Shown here: piece by piece, positions 26,443 to 32,439 of the stretch
Layout of the letters: the number at the start of each line of letters is the position of its first letter
How positions within the stretch are numbered: the stretch's first letter is position 1
Assembly: GCF_008710135.1 (NCBI RefSeq)
Contig: NZ_VYKK01000014.1
Span: forward strand, 1-38,010
Origin: Paenibacillus spiritus
Lineage (GTDB): Bacteria; Bacillota; Bacilli; Paenibacillales; Paenibacillaceae
Direction of reading: 5' to 3'
DNA length: 38,010 bases
The notes under the pieces: model-generated
Seen by the model: the letters and a program-made list of their open reading frames with translations, nothing else
Told to the model about the DNA's origin: nothing
Databases searched by the model: none
Made by a program: the position numbers and the translations under genes

Positions 26443-26471
26443 TTGCAAAAGAGTAATGCCTCTGCTAAAAT
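26443..26471 (+). promoter_or_regulatory. Sigma-A promoter of the first P60 gene
   Basis: TTGCAA (26443-26448), 17-base spacer, TAAAAT (26466-26471). It would give a leader of about 225 bases that contains the riboswitch. Confidence 0.7.
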
Positions 26472-26570
26472 GAGGACATCAGTTGGTAACAAGTTTGTAA
26501 TCTTTCAAAGCCGGTTCGTCACTTTTGCCGGTTGTCGTACCGTTGGATGTCATAACAAGGTGCATAACAA

Positions 26571-26682
26571 GCCAAATTCCCGGGCACCGGGGAGCGGGGG
26601 AACCATTTGTTGGGTGAATTGATCTCGTAACAGAGGGATCATAGGGGACCTTCAACCGAATCCTTAAGCTAACCACGCAGGC
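26571..26682 (+). promoter_or_regulatory. Cyclic di-AMP riboswitch (ydaO/yuaA type), copy 1
   Basis: The conserved blocks of the class appear in order: GCCAAATTCC at the 5' end, GGGGGAACC, TTGGGTGAATTG, a variable stem, AGGGGACCTTC, CCGAATCC and AGCTAACC-CGCAGGC at the 3' end. They line up with the Thermoanaerobacter ydaO aptamer of known structure. The aptamer ends three bases before the Shine-Dalgarno sequence GGAAGGAG (26686-26693), and no terminator follows. Control of ribosome access is therefore more likely than transcription termination. ydaO-type switches usually turn genes off at high c-di-AMP and often govern cell-wall hydrolases and osmolyte transporters. Confidence 0.88.
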
Positions 26683-26703
26683 ATTGGAAGGAGCTCTAAC
26701 GTT

Positions 26704-27189
26704 TTGAATAAGGCACAATTTCGCAAAAAACTCGCAGCAGCGACGCTGGGACTTGTGGTTGTTTTCACATCATTGGGAGCCGGAAGCGCTTTCGCCGACT
26801 CCAAAATGGACAGCGTTATTGCCAAAACGATCGGTGTATCTTATAAAGTAGGCGGCTCTACCACCGCCGGATTTGATTGTTCGGGATTTACCAAGTATGT
26901 ATACAAGAAGCTGGGACTTAACCTTCCTCGAACTTCCAGAGAACAATACAAAATGGGCACAACGGTTTCCCGCAGCAATCTGCGGTCCGGTGACCTTGTC
27001 TTCTTCAACACGACGGGAAGCGGCGTCTCGCATGTTGGCATTTATGTCGGCAACGGCAAATTTGCGCAGTCTTCGTCTTCACGCGGCGTGAATATCAGCT
27101 CGCTGAGCCAGTCCTACTGGTCCAAACGTTATGTCGGCGCCAAACGCGTCATGAGTTCCACTGCATTCAAGGCCGTCGCTTACGATTGA
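26704..27189 (+). CDS. Secreted NlpC/P60 cell-wall hydrolase, copy 1
   Basis: A 161-residue D,L-endopeptidase-type protein. Signal peptide up to about Ala31 (SAFA-DS), then a single NlpC/P60 domain with Cys59 (GFDCSGF) and His110 (GVSHVGIYVG). The third catalytic position, after the strand GNGKF, is Gln122 where copy 2 has His. No SH3b or LysM cell-wall binding domain is present. Start is TTG 26704, about 10 bases after GGAAGGAG. It is monocistronic, with the cyclic di-AMP aptamer before it and a terminator behind. About half the residues are the same in the adjacent paralogue at 27,702. Confidence 0.93.
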   Translation: MNKAQFRKKLAAATLGLVVVFTSLGAGSAFADSKMDSVIAKTIGVSYKVGGSTTAGFDCSGFTKYVYKKLGLNLPRTSREQYKMGTTVSRSNLRSGDLVFFNTTGSGVSHVGIYVGNGKFAQSSSSRGVNISSLSQSYWSKRYVGAKRVMSSTAFKAVAYD

Positions 27190-27231
27190 TTATCGTTTCT
27201 ACATCCATTTAGCTGCTTATTCGCTTTCTGT

Positions 27232-27275
27232 GGCCCGAGTCTGCTGCTCCCCAGCATTTCGGGCCTTCTTATTGT
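27232..27275 (+). terminator. Terminator after P60 copy 1
   Basis: Stem GGCCCGA (27232-27238) with TCGGGCC (27259-27265), an inner TGCTG/CAGCA stem, then TTCTTATT. The T-run is interrupted. Confidence 0.75.
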
Positions 27276-27351
27276 TCATTAACCCTTTTTCTTCCTGGTG
27301 AAACAGTTCTCTCTCTCTTATTCGCCGATTTCTTCAAATTTTTTTGAGGTA

Positions 27352-27416
27352 ACCTTTATGTAGGGAAAAAAAGGCGCTATAAAGCGTTTTTTTGCAATGA
27401 AAGCGCTACATAAAGT
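27352..27416. promoter_or_regulatory. Inverted repeat with cre-like site upstream of P60 copy 2
   Basis: CTTTATGTAG (about 27354-27363) is mirrored by CTACATAAAG (27407-27416), with A- and T-runs and GCGCT/AGCGC between. TGAAAGCGCTACAT (27398-27411) agrees with the CcpA operator TGWAARCGYTWNCW at 13 of 14 positions. It lies about 30 bases before the -35 of the second P60 gene. A binding site is inferred from sequence only. Confidence 0.4.
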
Positions 27417-27439
27417 TCACAAACCGGAGTCTAGAGTGA

Positions 27440-27468
27440 TTGCCAACCGTCTTCAGGTTTGTTACAAT
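27440..27468 (+). promoter_or_regulatory. Sigma-A promoter of the second P60 gene
   Basis: TTGCCA (27440-27445), 17-base spacer, TACAAT (27463-27468). The transcript leader of about 225 bases is the same length as for copy 1. Confidence 0.75.
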
Positions 27469-27564
27469 GATGCCAGTGAGTTTTTAGTAACATTTTTGTA
27501 ATGATTGTTTCCCCTTTTTTATACGTTTTTGTCACGATTGCCGGCAAGACATCATACATACTGT

Positions 27565-27680
27565 GCCGAATTCCCCGTATTACTGGGGGAGCGGGGGAAC
27601 CACGTTGGGTGAATTGACCTCCTATTCACAGAGGGGTCATAGGGGACCTTCAACCGAATCCTTAAGCTAACCTCGCAGGC
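27565..27680 (+). promoter_or_regulatory. Cyclic di-AMP riboswitch (ydaO/yuaA type), copy 2
   Basis: Has the same ordered blocks as copy 1, including GAGCGGGGGAACCA, TTGGGTGAATTGA, TCATAGGGGACCTTCAACC, GAATCCTTAAGCTAACC and CGCAGGC. The variable stem differs (GACCTC-GAGGGGTC against GATCTC-GAGGGATC), and keeps pairing, which supports a real structure. GGAAGGAG (27684-27691) again starts three bases after the aptamer, with no terminator before the TTG start. Confidence 0.9.
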
Positions 27681-27701
27681 CTTGGAAGGAGTTTAATCTC
27701 T

Positions 27702-28193
27702 TTGAAGAAGAAATTCGCAGCAGCATTTCTCAGCATGTCCATTGCACTTACGCTCGGAGCAGGAAGCGCATTCGCCGATTCCAAGATCGACAAGGTGATC
27801 GACAAGGCCATCGGAACGAAGTATTCTTCCGGCGGCACCTCGACCAGCGGGTTTGATTGTTCCGGATTCACGATGTATGTGTTCAACAAGATCGGCATTG
27901 ATCTTCCGCACCAGTCGGGTTCCCAATATCAGCTTGGCGACGCGGTAGCGAAGAGCGATCTCAGACCTGGCGACCTCGTGTTCTTCAACACGACGGGACG
28001 GGGTGTCTCCCATGTCGGCATTTACGTGGGCGAAGGCCGTTTTGCACACGCTTCTTCCAGCAAGGGCGTTACCATCAGCTCCCTGGGCGACAGCTACTAT
28101 GTGAACCGTTACGTTGGAGCCAAGCGGGTACTGAGCACGACAGCCTACAAGTCGGTAGCCGTCGATTCCGAAGATAACGACGACGTGCAATAA
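27702..28193 (+). CDS. Secreted NlpC/P60 cell-wall hydrolase, copy 2
   Basis: A 163-residue paralogue of the preceding P60 gene. Signal peptide to about Ala25 (SAFA-DS), then Cys53 (GFDCSGF), His104 (GVSHVGIYVG) and His116 (RFAHASS), the complete Cys-His-His triad. The C-terminal extension ends in an acidic DSEDNDDV, absent from copy 1. Start is TTG 27702 behind GGAAGGAG with a 10-base spacer; TTG after a strong ribosome site is shared by both copies. Monocistronic, under a cyclic di-AMP riboswitch, ended by a strong terminator. Expected to cut stem peptides of peptidoglycan outside the cell. Confidence 0.94.
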   Translation: MKKKFAAAFLSMSIALTLGAGSAFADSKIDKVIDKAIGTKYSSGGTSTSGFDCSGFTMYVFNKIGIDLPHQSGSQYQLGDAVAKSDLRPGDLVFFNTTGRGVSHVGIYVGEGRFAHASSSKGVTISSLGDSYYVNRYVGAKRVLSTTAYKSVAVDSEDNDDVQ

Positions 28194-28219
28194 GCCCGTG
28201 TCGAAGTAGGACTTTCACC

Positions 28220-28253
28220 ATCCCTCCTGCCGTTCCGGCAGGGGGGATTTTTT
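28220..28253 (+). terminator. Terminator after P60 copy 2
   Basis: Thirteen-base stem (28220-28232 with 28236-28248, one G-T pair), three-base loop, then TTTTTTG. Confidence 0.93.
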
Positions 28254-28414
28254 GTCCCTCTTACCCTTCTTATACCCCTGCTTCCGAAAGATAAACCCGA
28301 ATTGCCGGCCCGCTTGATATTTTTTTTCGGTTCTGCTGCCGCGGCGGCTCTATCCTTCCGTCCGGTATGTCATAATAAGCAGGAGCAACGCTACAGGAAA
28401 GGGGAGTATGACCT

Positions 28415-28903
28415 TTGATCCATTCATCCGAGCTTTACCGCGCTCTTCCGATGGATGTTGCGCATGCCCGCGAAATCTGCGGCTGGCAGTATGAGCCCCC
28501 CTATAACATATACGGCTGGCTGCCCTGGGATCAGCTTGAAGCGCTCGGCGTCGAGTTCGGCGATCCTAAGATCCGCGAGGAGCAGTATGTATCCGTAGTC
28601 AATGACCAAGACGTTCTATGCGGCTTCGCCCAGCTTTTTCCGGTAGAGCCTTCCGTCGTCCGTCTCGGCATCGGCATGCGTCCCGATATGTGCGGGCAGG
28701 GCACCGGCCATCTGTTCGTGGGAGCTATTGTACAGGAGGCGCTCCGCCGCTATCCGGACCGTGAGATCGACCTGGAAGTTCTGACTTGGAACCAGCGGGC
28801 CATCCGGGCCTATCAGAAAGGCGGATTCACAATTACCGATGCCTATGAGCGGCAGACACCCACGGGGGTCAAGCCCTTTTACTGCATGGTGTATCAAAAA
28901 TAG
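28415..28903 (+). CDS. GNAT family N-acetyltransferase
   Basis: A 162-residue protein with the GNAT fold: acetyl-CoA-binding motif A in GIGMRPDMCGQGTGHLFV (Q/R-x-x-G-x-G/A region), followed by DLEVLTWNQRAIRAYQKGGFT, the common motif B. Start is TTG 28415, with AAAGGGGAG 8 bases upstream; the ATG at 28408 is in another frame with an early stop. The N-terminal WQYEPPYNIYGW stretch is typical of a Firmicute subgroup of unknown substrate. Monocistronic, convergent with the pterin dehydratase-like gene. Confidence 0.88.
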   Translation: MIHSSELYRALPMDVAHAREICGWQYEPPYNIYGWLPWDQLEALGVEFGDPKIREEQYVSVVNDQDVLCGFAQLFPVEPSVVRLGIGMRPDMCGQGTGHLFVGAIVQEALRRYPDREIDLEVLTWNQRAIRAYQKGGFTITDAYERQTPTGVKPFYCMVYQK

Positions 28904-28924
28904 CGCGCCAGCGGCGCAAGACGT

Positions 28925-28962
28925 GAACAAGCCCCGCCCGGATGCCCGGACGGGGCTTGTTC
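28925..28962. terminator. Bidirectional terminator
   Basis: Seventeen-base arms (28925-28941 and 28946-28962) with one mismatch and a four-base loop, between the convergent acetyltransferase and dehydratase-like genes. TTCTTCTC follows on the plus strand; TTCACG on the minus strand is a weak tract. Confidence 0.85.
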
Positions 28963-28980
28963 TTCTCATTCATCGCGCGG

Positions 28981-29268
28981 TCAGCGCGTCTTGTCGAAGG
29001 CTTCGTTAAATTCGTGCGCCTGCCGAATATCCTGGGCGGTAATCCCGTTCTCCCGGTCCGTTGCCAGATGCAGCGTAACGTTCCGGTAGTCAATCGTGAT
29101 ATGGGGATGACGTCCGAACGCTTCGGAGATCGCGGCGACTTCATCCACAAAGGCGATGCCCTTCATAAATTCCTCGAACGTATATTTGCGGATCAATACA
29201 TGTCCTTCCCGTTTCCAGCCTTCCAACTGTCTGAGCTGCTCATCCAGCTCTCCATCGGTGTACAGCAA
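28981..29268 (-). CDS. Pterin-4a-carbinolamine dehydratase-like protein
   Basis: A 95-residue protein of the PCD/DCoH fold: LEGWKREGHVLIRKYTFEEF at the N-terminus and FMKGIAFVDEVAAISEAFGRHPHITIDY in the middle. The usual active-site His-His-Pro is Arg53-His54-Pro55 here, and the later TxxH/W position is Asp71, so at least one of the catalytic His residues is missing. It may have weak activity or another role; the family can act as a dimerisation cofactor. TTG 29268 is chosen because GGAGG stands 8 bases upstream; a frame up to 29367 has no support. No phenylalanine hydroxylase gene is in the window. Confidence 0.8.
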   Translation of the reverse strand: MLYTDGELDEQLRQLEGWKREGHVLIRKYTFEEFMKGIAFVDEVAAISEAFGRHPHITIDYRNVTLHLATDRENGITAQDIRQAHEFNEAFDKTR

Positions 29269-29461
29269 TGTGGGTTCCTCCCTTGCTCGCGTTCTCCCCG
29301 CCATAGCGGCCGGCTGCCCGGCATGACAACAAGCATCCCTTAGCCTCAGGTCCAGGGGATGCTCCATGTATCGGGTGTGAAGTTCGCGTCTCTTGAGACA
29401 CTCCTATTCTAACACGGCCGGCCCCGCCGCGGCAAACCGACCTAAGGGTCCTGCCGATCCG

Positions 29462-29755
29462 CTAAATCAAGGAGACCGACTCTAAATCCTCGTCTCCGGC
29501 CAGAATATTGATCCGGTGTGCTTCCTTGTCGTAGATCACGACGCCGCTGCCGACATGAATCACCGGCTCATCGCCCAGGGCGAAGAAGAGATCCTCCGCA
29601 AGCGCCTCCCATACTTCCTGCTTCGACTCCTCCGGCAACTCGCGCCACTCCTCCGGCTCCATTTCAAAGAACAGATAACTGTCCGGAATTCGTCCGACAG
29701 CCCGGGTAAAATCAACCAGAATATCCCCGTAATCTCTGCCATGCTTGACTCCCAC
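29462..29755 (-). CDS. Small acidic conserved-looking protein, function unknown
   Basis: A 97-residue acidic protein (many Glu and Asp) with no membrane segment and no recognised family. The central helix PEEWRELPEESKQEVWEALAEDLFFALG and the C-terminal strand pattern VIHVGSGVVIYDKEAHRINIL look like a compact alpha/beta domain. GTG 29755 has GGAG 8 bases upstream; GTG 29764 is possible and adds three residues. Amino-acid composition is even and codon use resembles its neighbours, so I take it as real. Divergent from motAB. Confidence 0.65.
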   Translation of the reverse strand: MGVKHGRDYGDILVDFTRAVGRIPDSYLFFEMEPEEWRELPEESKQEVWEALAEDLFFALGDEPVIHVGSGVVIYDKEAHRINILAGDEDLESVSLI

Positions 29756-29965
29756 GTCTATCACTCCATTTATGTTCGCTTATGAATCCGGCCCTGCCTC
29801 CTCATTATAGCCGAAAAATTGCCTTCACAAAAAAGAATAGATTGTCGATAAATAAGAATGTACCGCGACAGCGGATCGACAGTTGGCGCAAGGATCGGTT
29901 ATTTAAGAAGGAAGGCGCGGAGGACAAGCGCCGCAATTATTCATTCTCATGGACGAGGTGCATGC

Positions 29966-30772
29966 ATGCAAATATCATCTTTTGTTGGAATAATTCTCGG
30001 ATTGGTCGCAGTTGTCTTCGGGATGTATCTGAAAGGAGCGCCGATTATCGCGCTCAAGAATCCGGCTGCGTTCACGATCATCATTGTCGGTACTCTGGCT
30101 TCGCTGTTCATGGCCTTCCCGATGTCGGAAATGAAGAAGATGCCGAAGCTCTTCAAAATTCTCTTTCTGGGCCAGAAGCTGGCCAAGAAAGAAGACATTA
30201 TTACGATGTTCATGGAATGGGCTTCCATTACGAGACGCGAAGGGCTTCTCGCGCTGGAATCGAAGGTTGAAGAGATTCAGGATGATTTTCTAAGAAACGG
30301 CATGCGGATGATCATCGACGGCAACGACCAAGAGTTCGTCCGTGACGTACTGCTGGAAGATATTCACGCTACGGAAGACCGGCATAAGGTCGGCGCTCTG
30401 ATGTTCTCCCAGGCGGGGATGTACGCGCCGACGCTCGGGGTGCTGGGAGCCGTTATCGGTCTGATCGCCGCGCTGGCGGACATGAGCGCCATGGAGAAGC
30501 TGGCGCATGCCATCGGCGCCGCCTTTATCGCAACCCTGCTCGGGATCTTCACCGGTTATGTCCTCTGGCACCCGATGGCGAACAAGCTGAAGCGGCTCTC
30601 CAAGCAGGAGATCGAGCTGCGGATGATGATGCTGGAAGGCCTTCTGTCCATTCAGTCGGGTGTGTCCACCATTGCGATCAACCAGAAGCTGTCCGTATAC
30701 CTCAGCCCGTCGGAGCGTGCCAAACTGAACGCGAAGGAAGGTGGCGCCAGTGAGCAAAAAGACGCGTCATGA
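29966..30772 (+). CDS. motA: Flagellar motor stator protein MotA
   Basis: A 268-residue stator protein with four membrane segments (about 5-25, 34-52, 148-170 and 182-203). With MotB it forms the proton channel that drives the flagellum. The cytoplasmic loop has the charged TRREGLLALE region that contacts FliG, and the third membrane segment begins with MYAPTLGVLGAVIGL including the channel Pro. I start at ATG 29966 behind GAGGTG; upstream in-frame codons are not credible protein. It overlaps motB. No flagellar gene is nearby, typical for motAB in Bacillus relatives. A GTCGATAA at 29843 resembles a sigma-D -10 but lacks a -35. Confidence 0.95.
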   Translation: MQISSFVGIILGLVAVVFGMYLKGAPIIALKNPAAFTIIIVGTLASLFMAFPMSEMKKMPKLFKILFLGQKLAKKEDIITMFMEWASITRREGLLALESKVEEIQDDFLRNGMRMIIDGNDQEFVRDVLLEDIHATEDRHKVGALMFSQAGMYAPTLGVLGAVIGLIAALADMSAMEKLAHAIGAAFIATLLGIFTGYVLWHPMANKLKRLSKQEIELRMMMLEGLLSIQSGVSTIAINQKLSVYLSPSERAKLNAKEGGASEQKDAS

Positions 30773-31643
30773 GGAACATGAAGAGCACGCGGATGAATCC
30801 TGGCTTCTTCCCTATTCCGATCTGATGACTCTGCTGGTCGCGCTCTTCCTCGTTCTCTACGCCATGAGCGCTACCGATGCGAAGAAATTCGAGGAGATGG
30901 CTCAAGCCTTCAACTCTGCGCTGAACGGCGGTTCGGGCATCCTGGATTACTCCTCCATGGCGCCGACCGAGAGCAATCTGGATCAGGGCCAGGCCAAGAA
31001 GCTGACCAGTGTGGTCGATCAGAGCACCAGCGAATCCGAGATTTCCAAGCTGCGCCAGAAAGAGCAGGAGGACATGGAGAAGCTGAAGAAGCAGTTCGAC
31101 AGCTATATCAAGAACAACGGATTAACGGATATGCTCGAGACGAAGCTTAACCAGTCCCAGCTGACGATTACCATCACGGACAACGCGCTCTTTCCTTCCG
31201 GCGAAGCCACCGTCAAGGACAGTGCCCGCCAGCTGGCCAAGTCCATCTCGACGATGCTGGAGCATTTCCCGGATTATAACGTCGTTGTGGAAGGCCATAC
31301 GGATAATATTCCGATCTCGAACAGCAAGTTCCCGTCCAACTGGGACCTCAGCGCTGCCCGGGCATTGGAATTTATGAAGATTCTGCTGCTGAACAACCAT
31401 CTCGACCCCACGAAATTCAGCCCCATCGGCTACGGGGAATACCACCCGATCGGGAACAACGCCACTTCCGCCGGCCGGGCCAAGAACCGGCGCGTGGAAG
31501 TGTCCATTATCCGGAAATACCAGGCTGCGGCAAGCTCTCAGACTACCTTCAACGGGGTCTCGCCCTCGTCGCCGTCCTCGGCGGGCTCTGCAAGCAAGAG
31601 CACTGCAGACCCCGGCACCGCTGCCGTCAGTACGGTGGAATAG
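30750..31643 (+). CDS. motB: Flagellar motor stator protein MotB
   Basis: A 297-residue protein with one membrane segment that carries the proton-binding Asp in PYSDLMTLLVALFLVLYAMS, then a plug/linker and a peptidoglycan-binding OmpA-like domain (VEGHTDNIPISNSKFPSNWDLSAARA). The last 40 residues are Ser/Ala/Thr-rich and look unstructured. GTG 30750 follows GGAAGG by 8 bases and gives the usual SKK start. It overlaps the 3' end of motA by 23 bases, so translation is probably coupled and stoichiometry fixed. Confidence 0.95.
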   Translation: MSKKTRHEEHEEHADESWLLPYSDLMTLLVALFLVLYAMSATDAKKFEEMAQAFNSALNGGSGILDYSSMAPTESNLDQGQAKKLTSVVDQSTSESEISKLRQKEQEDMEKLKKQFDSYIKNNGLTDMLETKLNQSQLTITITDNALFPSGEATVKDSARQLAKSISTMLEHFPDYNVVVEGHTDNIPISNSKFPSNWDLSAARALEFMKILLLNNHLDPTKFSPIGYGEYHPIGNNATSAGRAKNRRVEVSIIRKYQAAASSQTTFNGVSPSSPSSAGSASKSTADPGTAAVSTVE

Positions 31644-31653
31644 CGCCGGTAAG

Positions 31654-31702
31654 AAGAAGACGCCGCCCTTTCGCATTCTATGCGAGAGGGCGGCGTCTTC
31701 TT
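31654..31702. terminator. Bidirectional terminator after motB and rluF
   Basis: Twenty-two-position arms (31654-31675 and 31681-31702) with a single G-T pair. It lies 10 bases after the motB stop, and a CCTGG triple direct repeat follows. TTCTTGCC on the plus side and CTTCTTACC on the minus side are only modest T-tracts. Confidence 0.9.
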
Positions 31703-31734
31703 GCCTGGCCTGGCCTGGTCCAGTGCTGTTCCGT

Positions 31735-32439
31735 CTAATCCAGCAGCCGATAATCCAGCATTTCTCCGAGAACGGCCTTCTCGTCGGCCGTCAAATCCCG
31801 CCATTGTCCCACGGGGAGATTGCCGAGCCGGATATTCATAATCCGGATGCGCTGAAGACGGCGGACTTCATAACCGAAGGCGCTGCACATCCGGCGGATC
31901 TGCCGGTTCTTCCCTTCCGTCAGAATGATGCGAAAGACGCGCTCATTGATGCGGGTGACCTGGCAAGGAAGCGTCCGCTCACCGAGAATCCGGACGCCGC
32001 TCGACATGCCCTGTACGAAGGAGGGTGTGATCGGCCGGTCTACCGTTACCACATATTCCTTCTCATGACGTCCTTCCGCCCGCAGAATGCGATTCACGAT
32101 ATCGCCGTCATTGGTCAGCAGGATCAGACCTTCCGAATCCTTGTCCAGCCGGCCGATCGGGAAGATGCGTTCCCGGTGTCCGACAAAGTCGACGATGTTG
32201 CCTTTGATCTGGCTCTCGGTCGTCGAGGTAATGCCCACCGGCTTATTGAGGGCAATATACACAATCCGGTTCTCCGCCGCCAGCGGGCGGCCGTCGATAC
32301 GCACTTCATCGCCGGCCTCCGCCTGGCTTCCCAGAACGGCCTTCACGCCGTTGACGGTTACCCGGCCTTCTTCGACGAGCTTGTCCGCTTCCCGCCGGGA
32401 GCAATATCCGGTCTCGCTGATAAACTTATTGATTCTCAT
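31735..32439 (-). CDS. 23S rRNA pseudouridine synthase, RluB/RluF type
   Basis: A 234-residue RsuA-family pseudouridine synthase. An S4 RNA-binding domain at the N-terminus (MRINKFISETGYCSRREADKL) is followed by the catalytic domain with the conserved Asp in GRLDKDSEGL and the closing EGKNRQIRRMC. The lack of a long C-terminal extension and the N-terminal sequence fit RluF (position 2604) somewhat better than RluB. ATG 32439 has GGAGGAG 9 bases upstream. It overlaps the end of the kinase gene by 14 bases, so the two are cotranscribed; no functional link is obvious. Confidence 0.92.
   Translation of the reverse strand: MRINKFISETGYCSRREADKLVEEGRVTVNGVKAVLGSQAEAGDEVRIDGRPLAAENRIVYIALNKPVGITSTTESQIKGNIVDFVGHRERIFPIGRLDKDSEGLILLTNDGDIVNRILRAEGRHEKEYVVTVDRPITPSFVQGMSSGVRILGERTLPCQVTRINERVFRIILTEGKNRQIRRMCSAFGYEVRRLQRIRIMNIRLGNLPVGQWRDLTADEKAVLGEMLDYRLLD

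Noticed and set aside
26365..26622. An 85-codon plus-strand frame in the leader of P60 copy 1
   Set aside because: It overlaps a terminator, a promoter and the riboswitch aptamer, which explain the sequence better.
29820..29860. Sigma-D promoter for motAB
   Set aside because: GTCGATAA resembles the -10, but no TAAA-like -35 is found at 14 to 16 bases.
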